This document shows positions 1 to 6,298 of a stretch of DNA of 6,589 nt, in pieces. Under the pieces are notes generated by a model. The model worked only from the letters and a program-made list of their open reading frames with translations, did not search any database and was not told the DNA's origin. Made by a program: the position numbers and the translations under genes. The stretch comes from Bacteroidales bacterium (GTDB lineage Bacteria; Bacteroidota; Bacteroidia; Bacteroidales; UBA932), in assembly GCA_024683255.1 (NCBI GenBank), contig JAIKYL010000160.1, positions 1 through 6,589 of the forward strand. The letters run 5' to 3'. The number at the start of each line of letters is the position of its first letter. The first letter of the stretch is position 1.

Positions 1-7
1 AAAGGAG
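1..7 (+). promoter_or_regulatory. Shine-Dalgarno-like sequence before the bL38/DUF4295 gene
   Basis: AAAGGAG at 1-7 ends 9 bases before the ATG at 17, a textbook spacing. This is the strongest ribosome-binding-like match in the window. In Bacteroidota the anti-Shine-Dalgarno end of 16S rRNA is largely sequestered, so such motifs are rarely used. The same bases can also be explained as the Lys-Glu codons at the end of rpmG, so function is uncertain. Confidence 0.35.
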
Positions 8-13
8 ATCTAA
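1..13 (+). CDS. rpmG: C-terminal end of probable ribosomal protein bL33 (partial)
   Basis: Read in the frame ending at the TAA at 11-13, bases 2-13 encode Lys-Glu-Ile-stop. Bacteroidota bL33 proteins commonly finish in a Lys-Glu-Ile type tail, and rpmG is the usual gene directly upstream of the DUF4295/bL38 gene in this phylum. Only three codons are visible, so the call rests on context and a very short match. The stop lies 3 bases before the next ATG, consistent with co-transcription in an rpmB-rpmG-bL38 unit. Confidence 0.4.
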
Positions 14-16
14 ACT

Positions 17-175
17 ATGGCAAAAAAAGCAGTTGCTACCTTCGATGCTAAGGCTGGTGCCAAGCACATGGTGAAGGTGATCCGCATGGAAAAGAGCCCC
101 AAGACCGGTGCCTACGTGTTCGTAGAGCAGCTGGTGGAAGAGGGTAAGGAAAAAGATTTTTTCAATAAGAAATAG
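17..175 (+). CDS. Small basic DUF4295 family protein, probable Bacteroidota ribosomal protein bL38
   Basis: This 52-residue lysine-rich protein starts MAKKAVATFDAK and contains the core VIRMEKSPKTGAYVF (residues 21-35). It ends in an acidic/basic tail finishing DFFNKK. That matches the DUF4295 family (about 50 residues), which occurs between rpmG and ftsY throughout Bacteroidota. From memory, the Flavobacterium johnsoniae ribosome structure assigned this family to the large subunit as bL38; I cannot check that here. The ATG at 17 is the only sensible start, 3 bases after the probable rpmG stop. The gene is too short for many ORF callers. Its first codons are AT-rich (AAA AAA GCA GTT GCT), typical of a highly expressed gene. 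A strong terminator 19 bases downstream closes the unit. Confidence 0.85.
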   Translation: MAKKAVATFDAKAGAKHMVKVIRMEKSPKTGAYVFVEQLVEEGKEKDFFNKK

Positions 176-194
176 TCTTTTTAAAGTACTTAAT

Positions 195-224
195 AAAGCC
201 GTCTTTGCAAAAGGGCGGCTTTTT
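195..224 (+). terminator. Strong intrinsic terminator of the rpmG-bL38 unit
   Basis: Bases 195-206 (AAAGCCGTCTTT) pair with 211-222 (AAGGGCGGCTTT) to give a 12-bp stem with two G-U wobbles and a GCAA tetraloop. A run of five T residues (220-224) ends the 3' arm. Position and polarity fit termination of the ribosomal-protein transcript. The loop and right side also hold parts of the next promoter. Confidence 0.88.
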
Positions 225-235
225 GTGTATATTTG
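204..235 (+). promoter_or_regulatory. Bacteroidota-type promoter for the ftsY operon
   Basis: TTTG at 204-207 fits the -33 box. TATATTTG at 228-235 fits the -7 box TAnnTTTG. The 20-base gap between them lies in the usual range for the primary sigma factor of this phylum. Transcription would be expected to start around 240-245, giving a leader of roughly 105-110 bases before the ftsY ATG. The -33 box is in the 5' stem and loop of the upstream terminator, so the two elements occupy the same DNA. The match is by eye against a short, degenerate consensus. Confidence 0.6.
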
Positions 236-243
236 TAGTTTGA

Positions 244-258
244 GCCTTCGTAGAAGGC
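244..258 (+). other. Small perfect hairpin near the predicted 5' end of the ftsY transcript
   Basis: GCCTTC (244-249) and GAAGGC (253-258) pair perfectly around the loop GTA. If transcription starts near 240-245, this hairpin lies at or next to the mRNA 5' end, where such stems often protect transcripts from decay. That role is inference. The hairpin has no T-tract, so it is not a terminator. Confidence 0.5.
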
Positions 259-264
259 GATAGT

Positions 265-301
265 AAGTCCCTTCCCCGAGGGAAGGGATTTAGGGAAGGG
301 G
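265..301 (+). repeat. Palindromic repeat-like element in the ftsY leader
   Basis: Bases 265-276 pair with 280-291 (core TCCCTTCCC / GGGAAGGGA, 9 perfect bp, extended by a G-U and two A-T pairs) around the loop CGA. A second copy of GGGAAGGG at 293-300 directly repeats the 3' arm at 280-287, so the 5' arm CCCTTCCC (269-276) could pair with either copy. The polypyrimidine/polypurine layout resembles dispersed non-coding palindromic repeats of GC-rich bacteria. Whether it recurs elsewhere in this genome cannot be seen here. No coding sequence is evident between 176 and 350. Confidence 0.55.
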
Positions 302-350
302 TAACGTGGGCTTTAAGTATTGTGCGTGAGACCAAAGAGCGATAGAAACT

Positions 351-1274
351 ATGGGAATATTTGATAAAGGCGTTAAGAAGACCAACCTGAACTTCTTCCA
401 GAAGCTGGGGCGGGCCATCGTGGGCAAGTCCCGCGTGGACGACGAAGTGCTGGATGCGGTGGAGGAGGCCCTGCTGGGCTCGGATATGGGCGTGGACACC
501 ACGCTCAAGGTGATCGAGAACATCGAGGACCGGGTGGAGAAGGACAAATACGTGGACATGGAAGAGCTGGTGGGCCTTATCCGGGAAGAGATTGCCGCCC
601 TCATGGGGGAGGATGATGCTCCGGTGCAAGCTTTTGACTTTTCCAAGAAGCCCTATGTGATGCTCATCGTGGGCGTGAACGGAGTGGGGAAGACCACCAC
701 CATCGGCAAGTTGGCGTCCATGCTGCGGGCCCAGGGCAAGAAGGTGGTTGTAGGTGCGGCCGACACCTTCCGCGCCGCGGCCGTGGAGCAGCTCACCGTA
801 TGGGCGGAACGCTCCGGGGCCGATATAGTGAAGCAGCCCATGGGCGCGGATCCTGCCGCCGTGGCCTTCGACACGGTGAAATCGGCCGTGGCCAAGGGGG
901 CCGATGTGGTGCTCATAGACACTGCCGGGCGCCTGCACAACCGCGTGGATCTCATGAACGAGCTCACCAAAATCCGCAACGTTATCCGCCGCGTGGTGCC
1001 GGACGGTCCGCACGAAGTGCTGCTGGTGCTGGACGGTTCCACCGGGCAGAATGCCTTTGTCCAGGCCAAGGAATTTTCCAAGGCAACGGACGTTACGGCC
1101 CTCGCCGTAACCAAGCTGGACGGCAGTGCCAAAGGCGGCGTGGTGGTGGGCATCGTGGACCAGTTCAAGTTCCCCATCAAGTTCCTGGGCATTGGAGAAG
1201 GCATAGAGGACCTCAAGGTCTTTGACCGCAAAGAGTTCGTGGAAGATTTGTTTAAATTAGAGGATATACAATAA
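351..1274 (+). CDS. ftsY: Signal recognition particle receptor FtsY
   Basis: FtsY is the SRP-receptor GTPase. It docks SRP-bound ribosomes at the inner membrane and hands nascent membrane proteins to the Sec translocon. The 307-residue protein has the helical N domain (about 1-95) followed by the G domain. All GTPase motifs are intact: G1 GVNGVGKTTT (108-117), G2 DTFRAAA (138-144), G3 DTAGR (190-194), G4 TKLDG (254-258) and closing loop GIGEGIEDLKVFD (280-292). The long acidic A domain of the E. coli protein is absent, as usual in Bacteroidota. The GIF near the start and the amphipathic FFQKLGRAIVGKS stretch (residues 15-27) are typical FtsY N-terminal features, supporting the ATG at 351. It is preceded by its own promoter and a structured leader. 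No clear Shine-Dalgarno is present. Downstream is pheT rather than the rimO I would expect in many relatives. Confidence 0.97.
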   Translation: MGIFDKGVKKTNLNFFQKLGRAIVGKSRVDDEVLDAVEEALLGSDMGVDTTLKVIENIEDRVEKDKYVDMEELVGLIREEIAALMGEDDAPVQAFDFSKKPYVMLIVGVNGVGKTTTIGKLASMLRAQGKKVVVGAADTFRAAAVEQLTVWAERSGADIVKQPMGADPAAVAFDTVKSAVAKGADVVLIDTAGRLHNRVDLMNELTKIRNVIRRVVPDGPHEVLLVLDGSTGQNAFVQAKEFSKATDVTALAVTKLDGSAKGGVVVGIVDQFKFPIKFLGIGEGIEDLKVFDRKEFVEDLFKLEDIQ

Positions 1275-1330
1275 TGAGATTGCCGGTTAAGCCGGCTATG
1301 ACGTCATCCCCGGCTCGACCGGGGATCTCA
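1275..1330 (+). repeat. Compound palindromic (REP-like) element between ftsY and pheT
   Basis: The element is bounded by the inverted repeat TGAGAT (1275-1280) / ATCTCA (1325-1330). Inside are one hairpin GCCGG (1282-1286) / CCGGC (1292-1296), a central perfect palindrome ATGACGTCAT (1298-1307), and a second hairpin CCCCGG (1308-1313) / CCGGGG (1319-1324). This two-hairpin design resembles REP-type repeats in many GC-rich bacterial genomes, which often contain GTCATCCCCGGC-type cores. It fills almost the whole 68-base ftsY-pheT gap and includes the second base onward of an ATG that overlaps the ftsY stop. It lacks a T-tract and so may stabilise or process mRNA rather than terminate it. Copy number in the genome is unknown. 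Confidence 0.75.
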
Positions 1331-1342
1331 AAACAACTTATT

Positions 1343-3787
1343 ATGAAAGTTTCTTACAATTGGCTTAAAGAGTATTTGAAGTGTGACCTTACGCCGGACC
1401 AGGTGGCCGAGGCAATGACCTCCATCGGTATCGAGGTGGATTCTGTGGAAATGGAAGAGGCAGTACCCGGCGGACTGCAGGGCGTGGTTGTGGCCCAGGT
1501 GCTCACCTGCGAGGCCCATCCGGACAGCGACCATCTGCACATTACCACCGTGAACGACGGTTCACCGGAACCCGTCCAGGTGGTCTGCGGCGCCCCCAAC
1601 GTGGCGGCGGGGCAGAAGGTGCTGTTCGCCCGTATCGGCACGGTGCTGCCCGGGGATTTCAAGATCAAGAAGTCCAAGATCCGCGGCGTGGAAAGCTTCG
1701 GCATGATCTGCGCGGAGGATGAGCTGGGCATCGGCAACAGCCACGAGGGCATTATGGTGCTCCCGGAAAACGCCGTTCCCGGCACCCCGGCCAAGGAATA
1801 CCTCAAGCTGGAAGACCAGGCTGTCATTGAGTACGAGATTACTGCCAACCGCATAGATGCCGCCTCCCACTGGGGCGTGGCGAGGGATCTTTATGCATAC
1901 CTTAAGAGCCGGAACATCCCCTGCTCACTGGAGCGTCCGTCCGTGGATGCTTTCCGCGAGGGTGCGGGCGAATCCATGCCCGTAGAGGTGCTGGACAACG
2001 CCGGTGCGCCGCGTTACATCGGCATCACCGTCAAGGGCGTAAAGGTGGCTCCGTCCCCCGAATGGCTGCAGAAAAAGCTCCTCTCCATCGGCCAGCGTCC
2101 GGTGAATAATGTAGTGGATATCAGCAACTTCATCCTATTCGAAGACGGCCAGCCCCTGCATACCTTCGATGCCGATAAGGTCCGTGGCGGCAAGGTCATC
2201 GTGCGTCGAGCCAAGGACGGAGAACCCATCCGTACCCTGGACGGCGTGGAGCGCAAGCTCGCTTCCTGCGACATGGTCATTGCCGATGCGGAAGGCCCCA
2301 TGTGCATTGCCGGTGTGTTCGGCGGAGAAGATTCCGGCGTTACGGACAGCACGGTGAACGTTTTCATCGAGGGTGCATACTTCGATCCCGTGTCCATCCG
2401 CAAGACCGCCAAGCGCGAGCAACTTTCCACGGACGCCAGCTTCCGTTTCGAGCGTGGAGCGGATCCGGAGGCTGCCGAATACGGCGCCAAGCGGGCCGCC
2501 CTCCTCATCCAGGAGATTGCCGGCGGTGAGGTGGTGGGCAAGGTCCGGGAAGTGTATCCGGAGCCCATCGGCCGTGCTCAAATTGAGCTGGACTATAACC
2601 GTATGGAGCATTTCATGGGCAAGAAGATCGGCCATGATACCATTGAGAAGATCCTGGAAGGTCTTAACTATCAGTTCCTTGAGAAACGGGAAGGCGGCGC
2701 CTTGGTGGCGGCTCCCACCTACATGGTGGACGTTACCCGGGAATGCGACGTGGTGGAGGAAGTGCTCCGCATCTACGGTTACAACAACGTGGAACTGCCG
2801 CAGACCCTTCGCATGAGCGTTAACGCCAGTCCCACCCCGGATCCGGAAGCCATCCGCAACAACATCTCCAACTGGCTGGCGGCCAATGGCTTTGTGGAAA
2901 CCATGAACAACTCCCTCACCAAGGAGGATTATTATACCAAGCTCCAGACCTTCCCGGCCGAGCGTTGCGTGCACATTGTGAACCCGCTCAGCAGTGACCT
3001 TAACGTGATGCGGCAGACGCTGCTCCTTAACGGCCTGGAGGTGGTGGCCTACAACCTTAACCGGCAGGCCACCTCGCTCAAGTTCTTTGAGTATGGCTCT
3101 GTGTATCAGCGCCTTCCGGAGACGGACGGCACCACCCTTGTGGGGTACGAAGAGCACCGCTGCTTCTCGCTCTTCCTCACCGGAACCCCGGACAAGGCCT
3201 GGCGCAATCCGGTCCAGAAGTCCCATTTCTTCCTCCTGAAGGGTTATGTGGAGGCCCTGCTGGCCCGTTACCGGATAGATGCCAGCACCCTGCTCACGGA
3301 AGCCGCCCCGGCCGATCTGTTTGCCGAAGGACTGGTATACCTCCTGCCCGGCAAGGAGCCCAAGGTGCTCTGTACTCTGGGAACCATTAACCCGGTGCTG
3401 GCCAAGCGCTTTGGCATCAAGCAGCCGGTAATTGCCGCGGAAATGAACTGGGAAGTGCTGTTCTCCCTGGTGAAGCGGGACAAGTTCTCCTTCAAGGAGC
3501 TGCCCAAGTTCCCGGAGGTGCGGCGGGATCTGGCCCTGCTGCTGGACGAGTCGGTCTCTTATGCCGATGTCCGCAAGGCAGCCCTGCAGGCCGGCAAGAA
3601 GCTCATCAAGAGCGTTACCCTCTTTGACGTATACCGTGGGGAGAAGATCCTCATCGGCAAGAAGCAGTATGCCCTTAACTTCGTGCTGCAGGATCCGGAG
3701 CGCACCCTCACGGATGTGGAGGTGGAAAAGACCATGGAACGTGTCCTGAGCACGCTGCAGAGCCAATTCGGTGCCATTCTCCGTTGA
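1343..3787 (+). CDS. pheT: Phenylalanyl-tRNA synthetase beta subunit
   Basis: This is the 814-residue beta chain of the (alpha-beta)2 enzyme that charges tRNA-Phe with phenylalanine. The alpha chain (pheS) is not in the window. Domains in order: N-terminal MKVSYNWLKEYL helix; EMAP-II-like tRNA-binding fold (about 40-155) with GVESFGMICAEDELGIG at 115-131; B3/B4 editing region (about 210-380) with GQRPVNNVVDISNF at 250-263; B5 DNA-binding-like domain (about 411-485); degenerate catalytic-like core; and the FDX-ACB anticodon-binding domain over the last ~95 residues, opened by ELPKFPEVRRDLALLLD. I chose the ATG at 1343 because MKVSYNWLKEYL is the conserved family start. The in-frame ATG at 1274 would add 23 residues encoded by the palindromic repeat. 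Length fits the family. The stop overlaps the next gene's start by one base (TGATG). Confidence 0.97.
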   Translation: MKVSYNWLKEYLKCDLTPDQVAEAMTSIGIEVDSVEMEEAVPGGLQGVVVAQVLTCEAHPDSDHLHITTVNDGSPEPVQVVCGAPNVAAGQKVLFARIGTVLPGDFKIKKSKIRGVESFGMICAEDELGIGNSHEGIMVLPENAVPGTPAKEYLKLEDQAVIEYEITANRIDAASHWGVARDLYAYLKSRNIPCSLERPSVDAFREGAGESMPVEVLDNAGAPRYIGITVKGVKVAPSPEWLQKKLLSIGQRPVNNVVDISNFILFEDGQPLHTFDADKVRGGKVIVRRAKDGEPIRTLDGVERKLASCDMVIADAEGPMCIAGVFGGEDSGVTDSTVNVFIEGAYFDPVSIRKTAKREQLSTDASFRFERGADPEAAEYGAKRAALLIQEIAGGEVVGKVREVYPEPIGRAQIELDYNRMEHFMGKKIGHDTIEKILEGLNYQFLEKREGGALVAAPTYMVDVTRECDVVEEVLRIYGYNNVELPQTLRMSVNASPTPDPEAIRNNISNWLAANGFVETMNNSLTKEDYYTKLQTFPAERCVHIVNPLSSDLNVMRQTLLLNGLEVVAYNLNRQATSLKFFEYGSVYQRLPETDGTTLVGYEEHRCFSLFLTGTPDKAWRNPVQKSHFFLLKGYVEALLARYRIDASTLLTEAAPADLFAEGLVYLLPGKEPKVLCTLGTINPVLAKRFGIKQPVIAAEMNWEVLFSLVKRDKFSFKELPKFPEVRRDLALLLDESVSYADVRKAALQAGKKLIKSVTLFDVYRGEKILIGKKQYALNFVLQDPERTLTDVEVEKTMERVLSTLQSQFGAILR

Positions 3788-4314
3788 TGAAAAAAAGCTT
3801 GGCTAATATGGTCCTTGCCATCCTTGCGCTGGCGTTCTGGGTCTCCTGCAAAGAGGGTCCCAGGTGCATTCCGCGCGATGAGATGGTGGACATTTACTGT
3901 GAGCTTTTCCTGCAGGACCAGGCCATCCATCTTAACAAGAGCATCAGTGACAGGGCCGATACGGTGCTTGTCTACGAAGGCATCTTCCGGAAACATGGCT
4001 ATAATACGGACGACTATCTGTACAGCGTGGAGTATTACCTCCGGGACCCGGAACACATGGCCAAGATCATGGACGAGGTGGAGACCCGGATGGAGGCTTC
4101 CGCCCGCGGCATGAAGGAGGAAGTGGAGATTTACGACATTCAGCAGGAACTCCTGGCCATTTGGGAAAAGCCTGTGAGCGACAAGCTTCCCCGTCAGGTG
4201 TCCCTGGCCGAAAAGGGCCGGATCGTGCGGGATTCCACGGGGAGTGTCCAGTATTTCCGCTACCTTCCGGAAGAGAAACCCAAGCTGGATACCCTGGTGC
4301 TAAGAATTAACTGA
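3787..4314 (+). CDS. DUF4296 family lipoprotein of unknown function
   Basis: The 175-residue protein begins with a short lysine-tipped hydrophobic signal (residues 2-20) ending in WVSC, with Cys21 as the probable lipidated residue. A Trp at the -3 position of the lipobox is unusual, but V-S-C fits otherwise. Residues after the Cys are KEGPR, without the run of Ser/acidic residues that directs Bacteroidota lipoproteins to the cell surface, so a periplasm-facing location is more likely (inference). Residues ~28-100 match DUF4296: [18 protein letters not shown], then [16 protein letters not shown] and a [16 protein letters not shown] segment. Function is unknown for the whole family, which is largely limited to Bacteroidota. 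The C-terminal part (110-175) is charged and lacks recognised motifs. The start at 3787 overlaps the pheT stop by one base, implying translational coupling; a TTG one codon upstream is less likely. Confidence 0.85.
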   Translation: MKKSLANMVLAILALAFWVSCKEGPRCIPRDEMVDIYCELFLQDQAIHLNKSISDRADTVLVYEGIFRKHGYNTDDYLYSVEYYLRDPEHMAKIMDEVETRMEASARGMKEEVEIYDIQQELLAIWEKPVSDKLPRQVSLAEKGRIVRDSTGSVQYFRYLPEEKPKLDTLVLRIN

Positions 4315-4316
4315 CA

Positions 4317-5549
4317 ATGAAACGTTTCGCTGCCAAATATCTGTACACGCTTGTGACTCCGGAGCCCATAGTGAATGGCTTTGTGGAGATGGAGGAGGAC
4401 GGAACGGTTGTGCGTACGGGTGTGTGCGCGAATCCATCGGCCGAAGAAGTTTTCCTGGACGGAATCCTGTGCCCGGGCTTTGTGAACGCCCACTGCCATG
4501 TGGAGCTTTCGTACATGAAGGGGCTGTTCCGGAAGGGGACGGGCATGGCAGGTTTCATAGACCAGATCAACGAGCTTCGGGACACGCAGTCCCTGGAAGA
4601 CAAGGTCCGGAAGCTCACGGAAGCCATGGACGATATGTGGGATCAGGGCGTAGTGGCCATGGCCGATATTTCCAATTGCAATGACTCTTTTGCGGTAAAG
4701 CAGCGCCATCCCATGTACACCCGCACCTTCCTGGAGGTGTTTGGTGCCGTTCCTGAGGAGTGTGATGCTGTTATGGAAGGCGTTAACCGTCTGCAGGAAG
4801 AGGCCCGGTCCTATGGCCTGGACGCCGCTCCCACGCCGCATTCCTGCTATACCATGAGCCCGCAGCTGGTTACTGCTTCATCGGCCGCCGGCCTCAAAAG
4901 CGGCTTTCTGTCCTTCCACAGTGAGGAATCGGACCAGGAGGAGGAGATGATGCGCTTTGGCCGCGGCCCCATGTGGGACAACCGCATAGCCAACGGCATC
5001 CCCACGCCGCCGGTGACGGGTACTTCTTCTCTGGAGTATTTCCTGGATCGGCTTAAGGCCGGGGTTCCGGTACCGGTGGAGGGGAATGTGCTGCTGGTGC
5101 ACGAATGCTGCCTGAGTGAGGAAGGAGTGGCAGCCGCCAAGGCTGTGCTCCGGCATCCTTACCTGGCCGTGTGTCCGCTGTCCAATCTCTTCATCCATAA
5201 TATGTTGCCGCCCATCCCGCTGATGCGGGAAAGCGGAATTCCCATCTGCGTGGGAACGGATTCTCTGTCCTCTAATGACAAGCTTTGCATGGTGGACGAA
5301 CTCCGCTGCCTGCAGGAGGCTTTCCCGGAGGTCCCGCTGGGCGAACTGCTAACCTGGGCCTGCCGGAACGGAGCCGCCTTCCTGGGGAAGGAGGACGTTC
5401 TGGGCACCCTGGAGCCCGGGAAGAAGCCCGGAGTGGTGTTTATTATTTCGGTGGGGAGTATCCCTTCCTCCGCGAAAAAATATGCCGATGCTACGGCAAA
5501 GGCAACTCCCAACCTCACAAAAGAGAGTAAATCGAAGTTATTATGCTAA
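4317..5549 (+). CDS. Amidohydrolase-superfamily deaminase/chlorohydrolase-like enzyme, substrate unknown
   Basis: This 410-residue cytosolic metal-dependent hydrolase belongs to the SsnA/MtaD/TrzN-like branch of the amidohydrolase superfamily. Active-site residues are all present: metal ligands His59 and His61 (NAHCH), His201 and Asp315; Glu204 in the HSEE motif; His262 (VHECC); and His175 ([12 protein letters not shown]). Ser319 follows Asp315 at the spacing seen in the Thermotoga methylthioadenosine/S-adenosylhomocysteine deaminase TM0936. The family C-terminal signature [12 protein letters not shown] is at 362-372. About 60 residues separate His201 and His262, roughly twice the TM0936 spacing, so TM0936's substrate cannot simply be transferred. 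A purine-type or other heterocyclic amine substrate is plausible. The tail after residue 373 looks unlike the family and coincides with an inverted repeat. The ATG is 2 bases after the lipoprotein stop, and the end overlaps the next gene by 7 bases. Confidence 0.85.
   Translation: MKRFAAKYLYTLVTPEPIVNGFVEMEEDGTVVRTGVCANPSAEEVFLDGILCPGFVNAHCHVELSYMKGLFRKGTGMAGFIDQINELRDTQSLEDKVRKLTEAMDDMWDQGVVAMADISNCNDSFAVKQRHPMYTRTFLEVFGAVPEECDAVMEGVNRLQEEARSYGLDAAPTPHSCYTMSPQLVTASSAAGLKSGFLSFHSEESDQEEEMMRFGRGPMWDNRIANGIPTPPVTGTSSLEYFLDRLKAGVPVPVEGNVLLVHECCLSEEGVAAAKAVLRHPYLAVCPLSNLFIHNMLPPIPLMRESGIPICVGTDSLSSNDKLCMVDELRCLQEAFPEVPLGELLTWACRNGAAFLGKEDVLGTLEPGKKPGVVFIISVGSIPSSAKKYADATAKATPNLTKESKSKLLC
5450..5514 (+). 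repeat. Candidate palindromic insertion inside the amidohydrolase 3' end
   Basis: GGTGGGGAGT (5450-5459) and ACTCCCAACC (5505-5514) form a 10-bp inverted repeat with one mismatch. They bracket 45 bases that contain an inner hairpin, TGCCG (5483-5487) / CGGCA (5494-5498), with loop ATGCTA. The segment is translated in frame as the atypical, Ala/Ser/Lys-rich part of the amidohydrolase tail (about residues 379-399). Bounded inverted repeats plus an off-family protein segment suggest a small repeat that has entered a coding region. Chance pairing is not excluded. Confidence 0.35.
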
Positions 5550-6292
5550 GGGAAACCACCGTTTTCGGCCCCATTTTCAGCCGCCGGCTGGGGAGTTCCC
5601 TGGGAATCAACCTATTGCCGGAAAAGGGAAAAATATGTAACTTTGACTGCGTGTACTGCGAATGCGGGTGGAACCGGGATGGACTTCAGGATACACGCCT
5701 GCCATCGGCCGATGATGTCCGGAAGGCCCTTTCGGCCAAGTTGGAAGCTTGCCAGGCGGCGGGAACGCCCATTGATTCCATCACTTTTTCCGGCGACGGG
5801 GAACCCACTTTGAATCCGGACTTTCCGGAGATCATAGACCTCACGCTGGAGCTCAGGGACCGGTATTATCCAGCGGCCAAGGTGTCGGTGCTGTCCAATG
5901 CCACGTGTGCGGGAAAGCCGGAGGTGTTTGAGGCGCTGCTCAAGGTGGACAACCCCATCCTCAAGCTGGATGCACCAACTGACGAACAGGTGGCCCTGGT
6001 TAATCGGCCGGTGGGCCATTATCATGTGGCCGATGTGGTGGAGGCGCTGTCCCGTTTCAAGAGCAATTTCGTGCTGCAGACCATGTTCCTGCGGGGTCCG
6101 GGCTGGGAATCGGCCCAATGGGTGGAAGGATGGATGGAGATTGTGCGGAAGCTCCGGCCCAGGGAAGTGATGGTGTACACAATAGACCGGGAAACCCCCA
6201 TGAAGGGACTCGGCAAATATACGGTGGAGGAGATGCGCGCGCTTGTGCAGCCCCTCATTGACGAAGGACTAACCATACAAATCAAAGGATAA
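5543..6292 (+). CDS. Radical SAM enzyme of the TYW1-like COG0731 group, function unknown
   Basis: This 249-residue protein carries the radical-SAM cluster motif CNFDCVYC (Cys32, Cys36, Cys39), followed by Cys41. The lead-in [19 protein letters not shown] (residues 8-26) and the [10 protein letters not shown] motif (83-92) are hallmarks of COG0731, the group named after the wyosine-base enzyme TYW1. Further family-like segments are VSVLSNAT (114-121), LKLDAP (139-144) and [11 protein letters not shown] (209-219). The group would cleave S-adenosylmethionine to a 5'-deoxyadenosyl radical. No cysteine precedes Cys32, whereas archaeal TYW1 uses upstream cysteines for a second iron-sulfur cluster. 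A true wyosine synthase is therefore doubtful and the substrate is unassigned. The start overlaps the amidohydrolase stop (ATGCTAA), which indicates coupling; deoC follows after 6 bases. Confidence 0.88.
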   Translation: MLRETTVFGPIFSRRLGSSLGINLLPEKGKICNFDCVYCECGWNRDGLQDTRLPSADDVRKALSAKLEACQAAGTPIDSITFSGDGEPTLNPDFPEIIDLTLELRDRYYPAAKVSVLSNATCAGKPEVFEALLKVDNPILKLDAPTDEQVALVNRPVGHYHVADVVEALSRFKSNFVLQTMFLRGPGWESAQWVEGWMEIVRKLRPREVMVYTIDRETPMKGLGKYTVEEMRALVQPLIDEGLTIQIKG

Positions 6293-6298
6293 CACACT

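Noticed and set aside
181..193. Near-palindrome around AAGTACTT as an operator
   Set aside because: It is only an 8-bp AT-rich palindrome between stop codon and terminator, upstream of the -33 box. This is expected by chance in AT-rich spacer.
162..1013. 283-codon open frame on the minus strand opposite ftsY
   Set aside because: Antisense shadow of ftsY, rich in His and Leu. It runs through the leader, promoter and terminator with no family resemblance.
1275..1342. Phenylalanine attenuator, T-box or leader peptide before pheT
   Set aside because: There is no Phe-rich leader peptide, no T-box motif and no T-tract after the hairpins. The structure is better explained as a palindromic repeat.
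2135..3766. 543-codon open frame on the minus strand opposite pheT
   Set aside because: It lies wholly antisense to an unambiguous pheT. It has histidine/leucine/glycine-rich shadow composition and no recognisable domain. Long antisense frames are expected in GC-rich genes with strong third-position bias.
5397..5549. Frameshift as the cause of the odd amidohydrolase tail
   Set aside because: The other two forward frames after LEPGKKPGV give no family-like ending. The reading frame itself recovers [11 protein letters not shown] and a stop neatly overlapping the next start.
4317..5549. Aminofutalosine deaminase of the alternative menaquinone pathway
   Set aside because: The superfamily fits, but no other futalosine-pathway gene is present and the phylum mostly uses the classical pathway. 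The substrate is left open.
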